A DNA stretch of 64,000 nt, from the NCBI GenBank assembly GCA_013398955.1, contig VWPU01023231.1:1-64000 (forward strand), written 5' to 3'. Positions 12,401 to 24,800 of this stretch are shown here, piece after piece. The position numbers and the translations under genes were made by a program. This DNA comes from Callaeas wilsoni (lineage: Eukaryota > Chordata > Aves > Passeriformes > Callaeidae). The notes under the pieces are model-generated. The model had not been told where the DNA came from. It searched no databases and saw only the letters and a program-made list of their open reading frames with translations. The number at the start of each line of letters is the position of its first letter. Position 1 is the first letter of the stretch.

Positions 12401-15400
12401 TACCTACCAAATTAATCCCTGATGATAGCCCTGCCTTTTATGCTGATATTGACACTCTTTATTCATTTCTTTCTCTTATTGTATTAGGAACAGCATTTTA
12501 ATCCATGATTCTGTCTTGCGATGTTGATAACCTGACAAAACTGCTGAAGTTTTCTTGTCCTTCCCTAAATTAGACCACCATGAGAACTACTGACTTTATT
12601 CTTTCACAATACTGATTTCCATTCCTAGTCTTCCTTTTTGACCAGCTCTTTGATGCTTTTTCCACACCATGTTGCTTTTTGCTCTCATGCTTTCATTAAG
12701 CTGCTGCCTCTGAACTCCCTTATGATTCACGTGGATCGTCTATACTCCTTTTTTGACTTTTTCTCTTGTTGGTAACTTACTGCTCCTGCATACTCATTCA
12801 ACCTATGTCTATTTTCCTGTTTTTTCATTCACCAAGGTTCTTTTGATTTGTTCTCTGTGAAACATTACTCATTCTCTGTTGCTTAGTTCCCACCTTTAAC
12901 TATAACATTGCCAGTCCTCCTCTCCCATGCTTTCACCCAGCCTTCCATGAATTCAGTGTTTATTACCGCTACTGAAATGGTTCCTGTATTTTGCTCTTCT
13001 CCTTCCAAAACCTTTTGCTCTACCTCTCCCTGCAAGGTCTATTCTTGCCAACTTTCCAGTCCTGATCCACTCCCAACAATGTCCTTTCTCTAGCAAAACC
13101 ATTCTGATGGAAGTCTGATGACCTAGGCAATTTCTTCCACCATGAACACCCTGAATTTATTCTCTCCTTTTTTTTCCCCTCCTAGTGTAATTAAATTCCA
13201 TATGTGCAGATCCATCTTTACAGATTCTGATTCAGTCCTTCCCCTCTGGTCTTTTTTTTTCTGTGTGCAGATTTCTGCTGATCTTATGCCAGTATGATAT
13301 AGTAAGATGTGCCCATCTGCTCTTCTCGCCTCATCTTTCCTTCCTCTATTGCTATCTCTTCCTTCTTTTTTTCCTGGATACAGGAATTTCTCCCTTCCCG
13401 TGTTTATATCATTCAATTCAATCATTCAATTTACCCTAGAAATCTTACCTAGCTTCTGTGACTTTATTCTGTCATTCCTTAATTTTTGCCTTTCCTCCAG
13501 TTCTTTCTCTTAAAACCCCAAAGCAGAACAATTGTGATATATTTCTGTCTCTAAGATGCTTTCTTATGCATCACCACAGATAATACTTATCTGTTGTTTC
13601 CATGATTCCCATTTACTGGAGCATCTTCTCCTTGCCTCTTGCTTGGCCTTGAGCTTCAATCTTCAAATCTTCATTGGCTGCTTTTCTCTGTTGCATTAAA
13701 CAAACCTCTTGTCTTCAGGACACTTATCTGTACCCACACTCTCATGTTCTCACTACAGAGATCCCCATTAGCTCATGCCTGTCACTGGAACAGCTAAAAC
13801 AAGCATGGTTTTGCTTTATTATATCACCTTTTATGCACAGGAAGAGAAACTTCCTTTTGCAAGGCTATATTGTTCTCCTGCTACAAATCCCTCTTAAAAT
13901 TTCTTTTGCTATAATTACCAAAATGCCCTTATCTTTCATAAGGTTAAATGAGTGATAGGAAATTTGCTGTTATATTCACAAACAAACCTAATGTTTACTA
14001 GTGATTTTTTTTTAACGTAATAAAATACTCTTTCTTAGCCCTGTAAGATTCATGAAACAGCAACTCTGTGGTAGTGAGTCTTAGCTCTTGAATCATCCAC
14101 GTAAGGGTTATGGTCCCACTAATGACAAAAGCCAAACAGCAGCTCTAATGAAGACATAACCTGCACTGCTTTCATCACCCGAGGTGCTTACAAAACACTG
14201 AGTGGCTACTGCATTTTGTTTGTTGCTTTATTGCACACTTTTAAATGAGTCTGATGTTTGTATGTCCCTAAAGCAGATGCTGTGTGTGCTGTTTCTTCTC
14301 ACCCTTGTCTAGCGCCAGGATTTCCTGCACACCCACTGTTGGACCCCCTGTAATATTCTTGTTCTTGTAATGCTTTTTTATGCCAGTCTAAAGGTCACCT
14401 CTAAAGCGCTGCTGTGACAGACTCTGGCCTTAGTCAAACTGCTGTGAAGCACAGGCAACTCCCCGTGCAGTCACTGAGACTGCTCTGGATTTTTGGCCAT
14501 GCAGCTCAGAACAGAACTGTTGTATATCTGGCTCTGTTCAAGACTCAGTCTTATGTCTGGTTGTGCTGCTGCTTCTTCTCACTGTTTCACAGTAGTTTGT
14601 GGATGTTGCTAGAACAGGTCGTAATTTAAATACCTACCAAGTATTTTAGGTATTAATGCTTCATGGGATTTATGTTTCCAACTTCCTGTAGTAAGTGGGG
14701 TGTGCACAGTTAAAAGAAAAATAACCAAGAGGTTCTTGTTGAATGCTTGGTTTATAAGAAATACTATGTTTTCACTGTAGGTTCTTAGGTTTCCCTAAAT
14801 CTTGGATGAAGCCGGTATGCTAAATTTTGGCTGGGTGATATACTTAGCTAGTGGATACCCCTAACCAGCATAATTTCTATTGTGGTTCTGCTGAAGTATT
14901 TTGGATCTTTTCCAAACAATAGACAAAGATATTTAAGCTAATGAATATAGTCTCTCACTGCAGCAAATCTGTTCTATCCCATGTCAGGTACACTCAATTA
15001 CATACTGATAGGTCTATGCCTACACAGCAAGTAATTTTCTTTGGGTTCTCCATTATTTCCTTGTAAAACTTCCTTCTGCCATGTATCACAGACTGGTATC
15101 CCTAGGCAGCAATTCTATTTGTTGAACTCAGATTTTATGCCACAAATCTGAGTATTTCCATAAAATCACAGTGGGAATCAGCAGATGAGAACCTAATGGA
15201 CCTACCAATTGTTCTTCTGGCAAGTGTGCTGGAAGCAGTTTTCTGTAGGGCTGGGAACAGTCAGGGCTGGTGACACAAAGGAGCTCATGGTATGACACTA
15301 GTTCTGGTCACTGCCTTTCTCATCCCCTGCCTTAGACTGAGTTCTGAATTAAATCTTTTAAATCATTGTTGTTTTACCTTCTTCGGCAGCCTTTATTATG

Positions 15401-18400
15401 AGACTCCCATCCTTACAAGCAGCTTCTGTTATTTGTTGTTGTTTACCGTGAGTGAGGTCCTGTGCCATGAATATGCATTTCTTGACTGACTTTGCTATTC
15501 CTCTCATTTTGTTGTCTTTTGCTAAGACATTAATAATTTCTTGGCTCTGTCTTGGGGAGTTGCTATAGAGGTTAGGCCCTATTTCTCAAATAGAGATCAA
15601 GATGGATCAAGTGAAAAAAGATTATTTATTCAATATTTGAATATTTAGAGCACAGCTGTCACTGAGGCTGATTATACTTGAAAACAGTGCATTTCTTGGT
15701 CACAAACAGTATCTCAAGTTGGGCATCTAAGAAATGAACAAGCAGAGATCATCTCTGAAAAGATGTGCTTAAGGGAGTTAATTAACATCACAAAGAGCCC
15801 CCATGGCAAAAAGGGACAGAATTTGGCAGTGTCCAGTCAAACACTCAGCTAATTAAATAATGACACTTCTTTCTTCACTCATCTGACTAACAGGATATGC
15901 ATTTTAACTGCTGCAATAAATAAACCACAAATACAACAGCTTTTTCTTGCTCAACAACTACATCTGGCTTATCCTTTGTTTTGGGTGGGATTATAGTGCC
16001 TTAATGTGTAATTAAAAGTTTTATCACAATTTGAACATACTTCCTTGTCTTTCAGATTTCAGTGATTGTATAAAGAGAATGTCAGTAATACCTGTGGCCG
16101 CAGTTTTAAAATAACTTTCTTCTGCAATAAATGGACTTCAATCACCATACATTAAACAGTAAATTAATTTCTGTGAAGTTATTTCAACCTTGTGTTTCTG
16201 CAGCATGCATGTCTGGGACTCTTTTCTGGATGCTTCCCAATTTTCCCGTTTCCTGTGAGCCTCAGTTCTTTTCTTTTTCTCTCTCAAAAAAAGCCTGCTT
16301 AGTAGAACACTTGATTTCTTCCTCAGTAAATACCTTGGGTATGATCTATCATACTCCCTTGTGTCTTCTTCTCTTTCATTAATAGTATAAGAAATGACTG
16401 AAAGTTAAAATGTGCAGAATTAAGGTTTTGTTAAAGTACAGGAATCCTCAGTGGATGTGTATAATCATTAGAAACTGATTACAGTAGCTTGGCTTACACT
16501 TGTAAGTCTTAGGTGTGTTCTGTGCCACTTCTTGCTAGATTTGCTTGAGTTTGCTTTTACATGGGTGTAAAAGCTTTTTGCTCTGTGTGAGTGGGCTGGT
16601 GGTCATGAAGGTAAATTATCAGACCACTGGTACCACTTGCATTGGAGGGATAATAGAGCTCTGTGCCTGCAATTCCAGCTGACATTCAGGCTGCCAGCAG
16701 CAATCTGTGTGCACAGTCTCTGTGCTGACTGGGACAGTCACAGCCACTGCTTTTGTTCTCAGCTTGGGAGTCCCTGCCTTTCTACAAGATCGTGGGGGAA
16801 ACATCTCTCAAGGCAGGTTCTGTAACTCTGCGTTCCATGATGACGTGTCAGCAGCTAATGAATCCAGAGCCAGTACTTGGATCTTTCCTTATGGAAGTGT
16901 TTACAATTGAATTGTGGTGCTGTGTCATTCTCCTTCCCTATGCCTCTTCTCCCTCTGCTGCCATAACTTGGGAACATGCTGGGAAGAAGGATAAGTGTTC
17001 ATGATTACACGCACACGGATCAGTTTGCACAAGCCAGAAGTGATGGACAGGGGCAAAGAGCGAGCCTAGACATGAAACCAACAATAATGACTGCTTTTAT
17101 TGGCTACAGTTGGTGGTCAGAACGTGGTAGCACTGGACAGCTGCTCAGCTGAATGGGCTTCCATGCTTTAACATAGTAACCAGTGCAGAACTTTGTCCAG
17201 CTGTCCCTCCCACTCCAGAAACTGGTAGCATTACTCTTTTGATAATGGACACAGATCACCGTTAGGTCAGGATTTGGGGCACGTCAGTCTTATCTTGTGG
17301 GAAAAGCTACCCATTCTAGTTCATAACAAAATAGCCCATCTATATCATCAGACTTAAGAAAAACATATTTTCTTAACATTTTGAGCCTTCAATTGTCAGG
17401 AGAAGCAGATGTGTTAATTTAGACACACACATACAGTACAATCTGGTCATTTGAATAATAAGATTTTTTAAAAACAAATTTGAGACAAGTGTGCAAGTGA
17501 AAGGAAGCAATAGGGCTTTCTGCCAGAGTAACTGAAAAGACACATATCTATTTAGAAACTTATAGCCATAAAACACTTATATGTTTAATACAAAATCTGA
17601 CTTAAAAAACCCAATGAATTCTAGACTGCCTGATTTTCTGAATGTATTCCAAGAAAAAGCAAACCTGGTGAGAGGAAGTTCATCTGTATGTAGCCAGGGC
17701 AGTAAACTGTAGTAATGTAATAGTTTGTGAAGTTTCCAGAATTTTAAAAAGTATTGATTGTGAACATGAGAGATGCTTTATACTTTATATGGGAAAACTT
17801 ACTCCAATAAACCAAACTTTCTTACTGCAGTGCCTATTTGAAAATAGTATTTACTACTCTGCTTTACAAAGCAATAATATAATCACCTCATTGTGTTATT
17901 ACTTGAAATAGTGGTATCCAAATGTCAGTGCAATGTACACAACAGGAATGACTAGAAGTCAAAAAAAAAGAAAGAAATTCAAGAGTGTAAAACTAACGTG
18001 TATTTACATACTCCTGGTCTTTCCTACAATAAGGAGATCTTACTTTACCTTTTTTTGGTGTTAAACATATTAATGAATGGCAAACAAAATAGCTGATATG
18101 TAAAACACTGTGGAATATGAATGATGCATCTGAATGTCATATGGAAATACGCAATAGGAAATACTCTACACAATGTATGAGATGAATGATAAGAAAAAAT
18201 TATCCTTGAGAGAGTCTTTCAACCAAATCATTTGTCTAAGTATTTGAGGCAAATAACATGAAGTTTAAAAAAGATCTGCTTGTCTTCTATAGTCATAAAA
18301 TCTCCAGATTTATCCTAAGCACTGATGCCTTTTGGCAGGAATATGTGCCCTCTTGCTGTTCATTGCTAGCAAGCCTCTTTTGTTCAGGATGGAACTACAA

Positions 18401-20616
18401 TAAAAAGAGGAATTCTCATATGTGTTTCCTGCAAAATTCTTCATCTGTAATCACAGACATGCTGAATTCGTTATGACATTTTCTGTGTAAGTGGTCTAGT
18501 CAATGACATGAAAATGAGGCCTGTGATGATGAGGATTTAAAGAAGAACCAGTTTGAAATGTCCTGAACATGTCAGAATAAGTGTGATTAATGAAAGCAAC
18601 TCTGATTTTTATATAAGTAAAATAAGAATCTGGCATGATATCTAATAGACAAATTTCATTCTCTCTGCATGGCTAAAAAGTTATTCATTAAGAAACAGCT
18701 TCCTCAAGTCTAATTTTTCATTTTCTGTGACTATTGGAAAAAGTGAATTATTTGAAGTAAGTGTAACTCCTCACTTGGGAGGGTTTTCCTTTCCACATCT
18801 TCTGAGTAAGTAAAGTTGTGCTAATTACCATTCTATTAATGTGTATACTATTCTTTTAATTTTTCACTGATTCATCTGTTCTTGATGTGCTAATGTCCTG
18901 TCATACAAAGAGAAGTAAGATAAATATAGCTGATATTAGGACTCTCTTGTAGAATTTTAGACCAGGTAAGAGCAATACATGGTGCATTTGGGCCAAAGGA
19001 TTTGGATGTCTTTACATTTAAGATACCCAAAATGCTTAAATTGCCAGCCTGTTCAAGCACTGTGGTCCCTACAGGCAAAGACAACAGACAAGCACTTCAG
19101 ACTGCTATGGAGAGGTGACTGTCTGTACTGACTGGATAGCTGAGAACAACGCAGAGTAAGATTGTCATAGTTAGTTAGAAAGCTAAGTACGTGAGCTTGC
19201 AAGTAGTTGTAGTTATATTTCTTCTCTCACAAAAGCTTAAGGTTCAACATCTGACTTGGAACATTCTATCTCTCTCCTGGTAGTGTGGAATCATTCTCTT
19301 TAATACGTGTTTTAATTTATTGTCACATCTACATTTAAATATTGGTAAGTTCAAGCAGGAAAACTTCTAAAGGCTTTTAGGGCAACTTTGAAAATGGTAT
19401 TGGGAGACTTAGTTTTATTAAAATGTAGTAGAAAGTTTTCTTTAGTAGACTCTGAAACTTTCTGTAAGGCTCTGAGGGGATCTCAGTGCCGTGTCTTTTG
19501 TTTGCAAATACAGTCACTGAGGACCCTCTAGGCACAAGTGACCAGGCAGCAGGAGAAGGTGCCAAGGTGTGCTGGGGCAGCTCTCGGTGAGGGAGCTGTG
19601 ACATCTGTGATTCCGCTGCCCACTGTGCTCAGAGCTTAGTGGGAGCAGCAAGCCCTTCCTCGAACAGAGGCAAGTGATCACCAGTCAGCTGTTAGTAATG
19701 TGTTTTCCCTCTGTGAGAGTAACTGCTTCCCGCTGTTGCCTTCTGCAGAGTTCCAGCTAGTAGGCTTAAACTCTAATCTGGGAAAGAATAATTGCTCTAA
19801 CAGTCACTGCAAAGCTCTCTGCCCTTGCTTGGGATGGTGTTTCCTGTGCTTCACCTTGTAGTCACTGTTCCCTTTTACTCTAGCTCAGAATTTCCTGTAT
19901 TGAAATGGAAAGAGAGGAGGCTCAAAACCACTTAGCTTGGCTATGGAAAGAAGCTTACAAAGTTTGCTGCGGTAGTGCATCTTTGTATTGGTTAAGCAAG
20001 ATGCAGGCAGTGTGTTTAACAATACTGTTCTCCAAGGGGAAAAAGGAGTTGTTAGAAAGATCAGTAACTCTTCCTTTCTCAAATCCATGAAGAAAAGTTA
20101 ATCAGCATCTTTTGCTTCTTAGTTTAGTTATTTAAATGTTCAGTGGAAATAGATAAGATGAAAGAAAACTCAGGAGGACATCTGTCTGACTACAAGATAT
20201 TGATATAAATAGAGAGGCTGGGAAAAGTAGTTGTGAGTCTTTCATTTTCTACTTCAGACAAACCAGTCAGAACAGAACTGTGCAGGAAAAGCACTGCCAT
20301 AAGCTCGTGCTGAGGGAGAAATTGGGGCACAGCTCAGCACTGTTTGTTTTCATGTAGGTTTAGATAATAAAACACAGAAGGCTAAAAGGGAGATTTACTA
20401 TTGTTCAGAAACCACATTTTCTTAGTCTGCGAGCTTCAGCTGTCCTTATGCTTTTATTATAATTTTCGATATTTGCTCTTCTTTACATATTTTTCCATCC
20501 GTATTTTCCGTTTGGCATAATAAAAGGTTTAGAAGTCTAGAAGAGGAGGAAAAAGTGAGTGGCTTGCTGCAAGGAAGCGGAGTGTCTCATTCATTTCTTT
20601 TCCCATTGTTTGGCAG
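412..20616 (+). other. GNAZ: GNAZ intron 1 (also within RSPH14 intron 3, antisense)
   Basis: About 20 kb of AT-rich DNA between the candidate first exon and the acceptor at 20616. I found no exon with recognisable homology on either strand. Open frames here, the longest being 172 codons on the - strand at 8043-8561, have no recognised domain, and their lengths fit chance. Contents worth noting are a pyrimidine-rich tract at about 12590-13700 and scattered short A or T runs. I could not name any transposon family inside this intron, although old diverged copies are likely. Confidence 0.6.
12590..13700. other. Pyrimidine-rich, strand-asymmetric tract
   Basis: For about 1.1 kb the + strand is conspicuously rich in T and C, with many TTC, CTT and TCC runs, in contrast to the mixed composition on both sides. 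There is no tandem unit and no convincing coding frame; the 100-codon frame on the - strand at 13123-13425 is simply purine-rich low complexity. It could be a decayed retroelement in reverse orientation or a strand-biased intronic segment. I cannot tell which from the sequence alone. Confidence 0.35.
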
Positions 20617-21172
20617 GTGGAAAGCACAGATTTACAGAGCTGAACTGGATCAGCTGAAGAAGTGCGGGAAGAGAAACAAAACAAGTACAGCACCAGTGAA
20701 AAGAGCTTCAGCTTTATCTTGCAGCATCACCACAGCAACCAGAGAATACGATCAGAAGAAAAGGCTAGAGCAGAGAAGGCAAAAGTGCGGCTTCTTACCT
20801 TTGGACAGAAGGCAGCAAAATAATTATGCAGAACAGAAACAGGTATTTGATGGTTCTAGACAAACTGTGGCAAAGGGAAGTGTCCCTTCATTAACAGGAA
20901 TGTGCCACAGTTTATGCACTGGAAAGGGGAGTGCCATGAGATCTACTGAAGAGACTATTTCTGTGGTTGCATATCTACATGTGTTTGCACCCCTGCTGGG
21001 ACTCAATTAGGTGGCTGTAGGCATCGGGGATCATCAGGGATTGGGTAGTCACCTTTTTTCCATTCGGGGTGTACCTGGCACGAGAACTGAAAGACACCGC
21101 AGATCTTTTTGAGAGACGCCAACAGAGTGAGACAATCTGCAGCCTTTCCCTTCTGTAACTGCCTGCTGTACC
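20617..21172 (+). other. GNAZ: GNAZ exon 2, 5' untranslated part
   Basis: A pyrimidine-rich stretch ending TTGGCAG gives a good splice acceptor at 20611-20616, and the sequence then runs without another convincing acceptor into the GNAZ start codon at 21173. This makes a leader segment of about 556 bases in exon 2. It contains several upstream ATGs, for example at 20826, 20849, 20900 and 20934, so short upstream reading frames would precede the main start if the whole segment is transcribed. A weaker acceptor (CTCAATTAG, ending 21010) could shorten the leader. The exact acceptor is an inference. Confidence 0.5.
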
Positions 21173-21895
21173 ATGGGATGTCGGCAAAGCTCTGAGGAGA
21201 AAGAGGCAGCGCGGCGGTCCCGTAGGATTGACCGCCACCTGCGCTCTGAAAGCCAGCGACAACGGAGAGAGATAAAACTCCTCCTCCTGGGCACCAGCAA
21301 TTCTGGGAAGAGTACTATCGTAAAGCAGATGAAAATCATTCACAGTGGTGGCTTTAACTTGGAGGCTTGTAAGGAATACAAACCTCTGATTATCTATAAT
21401 GCAATTGACTCTCTCACACGTATCATTCGGGCTCTGGCCACCCTTAAGATAGAGTTTCACAATCCTGACAGAGCATACGATGCAGTGCAGCTTTTTGCCC
21501 TGACAGGCCCAGCCGAGAGCAAAGGTGAGATTACCCCGGAGCTCCTGGGGGTGATGAAGAGGCTCTGGGCAGACCCCGGCGTGCAGGAGTGTTTTTGCCG
21601 CTCCAACGAGTACCACCTCGAGGACAACGCTGCGTACTACCTGAACGACCTGGAACGGATCGCAGCTCTGGACTACATCCCCACAGTGGAAGATATTCTG
21701 CGGTCTCGGGACATGACCACAGGGATTGTAGAAAATAAGTTCACCTTCAAAGAGCTGACTTTCAAAATGGTGGATGTGGGTGGACAGAGATCTGAACGCA
21801 AAAAGTGGATCCACTGTTTCGAGGGGGTTACAGCAATAATTTTCTGTGTGGAGCTGAGTGGGTATGACTTGAAGCTGTATGAAGATAACCAAACA
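21173..21895 (+). CDS. GNAZ: G protein alpha-z subunit, coding exon 1 (residues 1-241)
   Basis: This exon encodes residues 1-241 of G alpha-z, the heterotrimeric G-protein subunit that inhibits adenylyl cyclase and signals at the plasma membrane, notably in neurons and platelets. The start has a strong Kozak context (ACCATGG). The N-terminus [11 protein letters not shown] carries Gly2 (myristoylation) and Cys3 (palmitoylation), followed by basic residues with Ser16 and Ser27, reported protein kinase C sites. The P-loop is GTSNSGKST at 40-48, the unusual alpha-z form where Gi has GAGESGKST. Switch I holds Arg179 (RSRDMTTG), and the G3 motif DVGGQ at 201-205 supplies catalytic Gln205. The all-helical domain lies between the P-loop and switch I. 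The exon ends after Thr241 in phase 0 at a perfect GTAAGT donor. Read-through past 21895 gives residues that do not belong to the family. Sequence and length leave little doubt about identity. Confidence 0.98.
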
Positions 21896-24800
21896 GTAAG
21901 TGCACCTTCTGCTCCTTGCTCTCTTTCCTTCTTTTCCTTTCTCCTTCACCAGTATTTGGTCATGTATCTCCCCCTCCTTCCTTCCCTTCCAAGGCAGTAA
22001 TCCCCAATCTTTAGGAAAACCCAGAAGCTATGGATCCTTTATTTGGATAGTTTTCCCCACTGGACAGAGTTAGTCATTTAATACTACTTTTGGAAGATGG
22101 AGGTGCTCTTCACATGACAGCCATTTTTTTTTTTTCCTGTGCCTTTTAGCTAAATTTTACATGGTTAACTGTTACTTCAAACACCACTTGAAAAGGTAGG
22201 CAGTAGTGACATCCTGGTGTACAGGGATGGTTCATTTCGACACCATATTTGCATGTCCTGGGAAATGTTGATGATAAAATGACAGTTTTCTTCCCCCTCC
22301 CCTTTTTTTTTCCAGGATTTTCAATAGGAATTTGGGACAAAATTAATTTAAAAATGTAATTAAGCATGTTTTTTAATTAGTATGACATTTTTATATTTAA
22401 AATTTTCTTTGACTGTTTTTGGTTAAATGGCCAATTTGCCTTGCCTGAAGAACAGCCATTCCCATTTAATAGTCTTTAATGTTGTTAGCTTCTGGTTTTC
22501 ACAGCAGGCAAATACAGTAACTATGGGAAATGTATGAATGCTTACAGATATGAAAATATGTATTTGCTGTGACTTTCAAATTGCCTGAATTAAGCTTTAC
22601 AGGGGTTTTACTTGAAATTATTTCTTTTCAACAGCCTTGTAAAACATGCTGTTTAAGAGAAGGGAGTTTGTGGGTAGGAACACATGATGGCCCCTCTTTT
22701 GTTGGTATAGCTTATCACATACATAATATTTCCCTATTCTTATCTTCTGTAGGGATTGCAGTATATAAACTGCACTTCTGTTTTCTTTGCTGTACTATTC
22801 TGATGAGCCATTCCACTGTCCTGTGCGTGCACCTACCCTTCACTGTCTGGAGATTCTTGTCTTGGCATTAGTGCCTTCCTATTGTGACAGATTACTATAT
22901 CTGCTTTTTGTTTAGTAACCTCCTCTTGACATTGCCACTAATTCTCTCTTCCTCATTTTCAGACATTAGGAAAAGTATTTTACATCTAGACCCTGACTAG
23001 GAGTTATTTTGTTTCTTGCAATTCTTTTGACTTTTCCTGTCTTGCTGTTCAGATTTGAAAATAGAAAAAAACTACCTGAAAGGGAAAAAAATCAATATAC
23101 TCTGAAAAATCCTTATGGACATTGGTCCATACAGGACCAACAATAGTACCTACATTGGTACATTACTGGAACTGCAACACTGAGACTGCCACTCATGAAT
23201 AAAGCCCTACAAATGATAGAGTTGCAGAGTGTAAAATGCTTCCTGGTGTAGTATCTATGGGGAAGAGAACTGCTAAATAAAACTAGTCTACTGCCAAACA
23301 TAACTAACGGCTTGAGAGAGCATGTAAGAATCTGGCTGATTTATAAACTGTGAAAGCTGAGCAAATGATCTGTACGAATATGATAACTTCTGTGATCCTG
23401 TTGACAGAAATGGAGAAATGCTATGCATGAACTCTGTCTTTACTGAAGATGCGTTAAAGTAATGATTGACAGATATGGTGAAAAATGAGGGGAAAACCAG
23501 TTCTGCACACTGCGAGTTCTGATTATAGCTGAGTCGTGAAGTCTGCTGAGGGTGAGATTGTTGTAGTGACACCAGTGAGCAGAAGGGAGAACAAAAATAA
23601 TGCCTGAACTATCAGCTGCCTGGACAACTTTTCCTTTGTGTGTAATTTTAAGTGACAAAGTTAAATTTATCCTGCCTGAAAACAAGTAAGAGAAGGGGAA
23701 GGGTAACTTTTTCAGGGGCTTTTGTCTTTCTCCTGCTATGCTTTATTCTGGGTAACACCACTCCTAGGAACAAAATCACCTGAGTTGACAGTTTGTAGAT
23801 CTGGACAAAGCAATGTTTTTACTTGTCTGTTTAACATATGTGATACTTAGCTGTTTACTAAAGAGAAAGGTAAATGAGGAATTATGGTCCACTTTTTTCC
23901 TCCACCTTGTGTGCTTTCCTCTGTCACTCTGTAACAGTATTTTTCCTGCTTATCTAGGGTTATCTGGAAATGTGATCTGTGTCTGGTTTCATTTCTACAG
24001 TGTCTTGGGAGTTTTTTTCCCTACCTAATGTAATAAATATAGCTTTATCGTTCCATGCACCATAGCTAGTTAGCATGACTCAACCACGTAACAGCTGCCT
24101 CTTCTTTTGACACGGTTGCAAAATTGGTTTGTAAAATACCTTTGGATTGCTACTGATTTATTGTATGATTATTATTCCTGACCAGCACTCTGAGAAGGTT
24201 GCCTTAAGTTTTTATATCCCATGCTGATTTCTTCTCCGTTATGTCAAATAAATTACTTCTCTTGTTTTTCACGGTCCTTAGCAGCTGATTGACCCATTCT
24301 ATCTTTTATTACATATTAAGATGCCATCTCTGGCCTTTGACAATGTTACATTATCAAGTAATAATTTTTTTGCCTCCTTGCATGTTACATCCTGCGCTTC
24401 GAAGGCACTGCCTGGTAATACCTAAGTGTCTCATCTTTATTTCAATTTATCTTTAAATTAATGTGTGCTAGAGAATGTTAAATAATCTGTAGTCTCAAAA
24501 GTTAGTGCTGCTGCCTGTCCCCATGGAAAGGATTCTTGCAGTTTCTTTGTGAGCGTCCCCATCTGTCCAGCTCTGTCCTGCTATACATTCTCATGGATGG
24601 TTTTCTTCTGCAGCCCGTAGCCGCAACAGGGTTTGAGACTATAAGAAACACTTCAAAGATGCAATAATAAAGTACATAATGAACTGAGTTAAACGTGAGT
24701 GTGTGCCTGAGAATTCCTGAGGTCAGTAGTCACAAGAGATTCACATGGTGCAGGAGACACCAAGTAAAGCTTGTGCAGGTCTAAAAATGACACTAGTTGA

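Noticed and set aside
20555..21010. 151-codon open frame just upstream of the GNAZ start
   Set aside because: It spans the intron 1/exon 2 boundary (acceptor at 20616), has no homology, and ends before the GNAZ start. Only its last part could act as a short upstream frame.
20975..21949. 324-codon open frame on the - strand
   Set aside because: It is exactly antisense to the GNAZ coding exon and shows no homology of its own. The codon pattern of the real gene keeps the opposite strand open.
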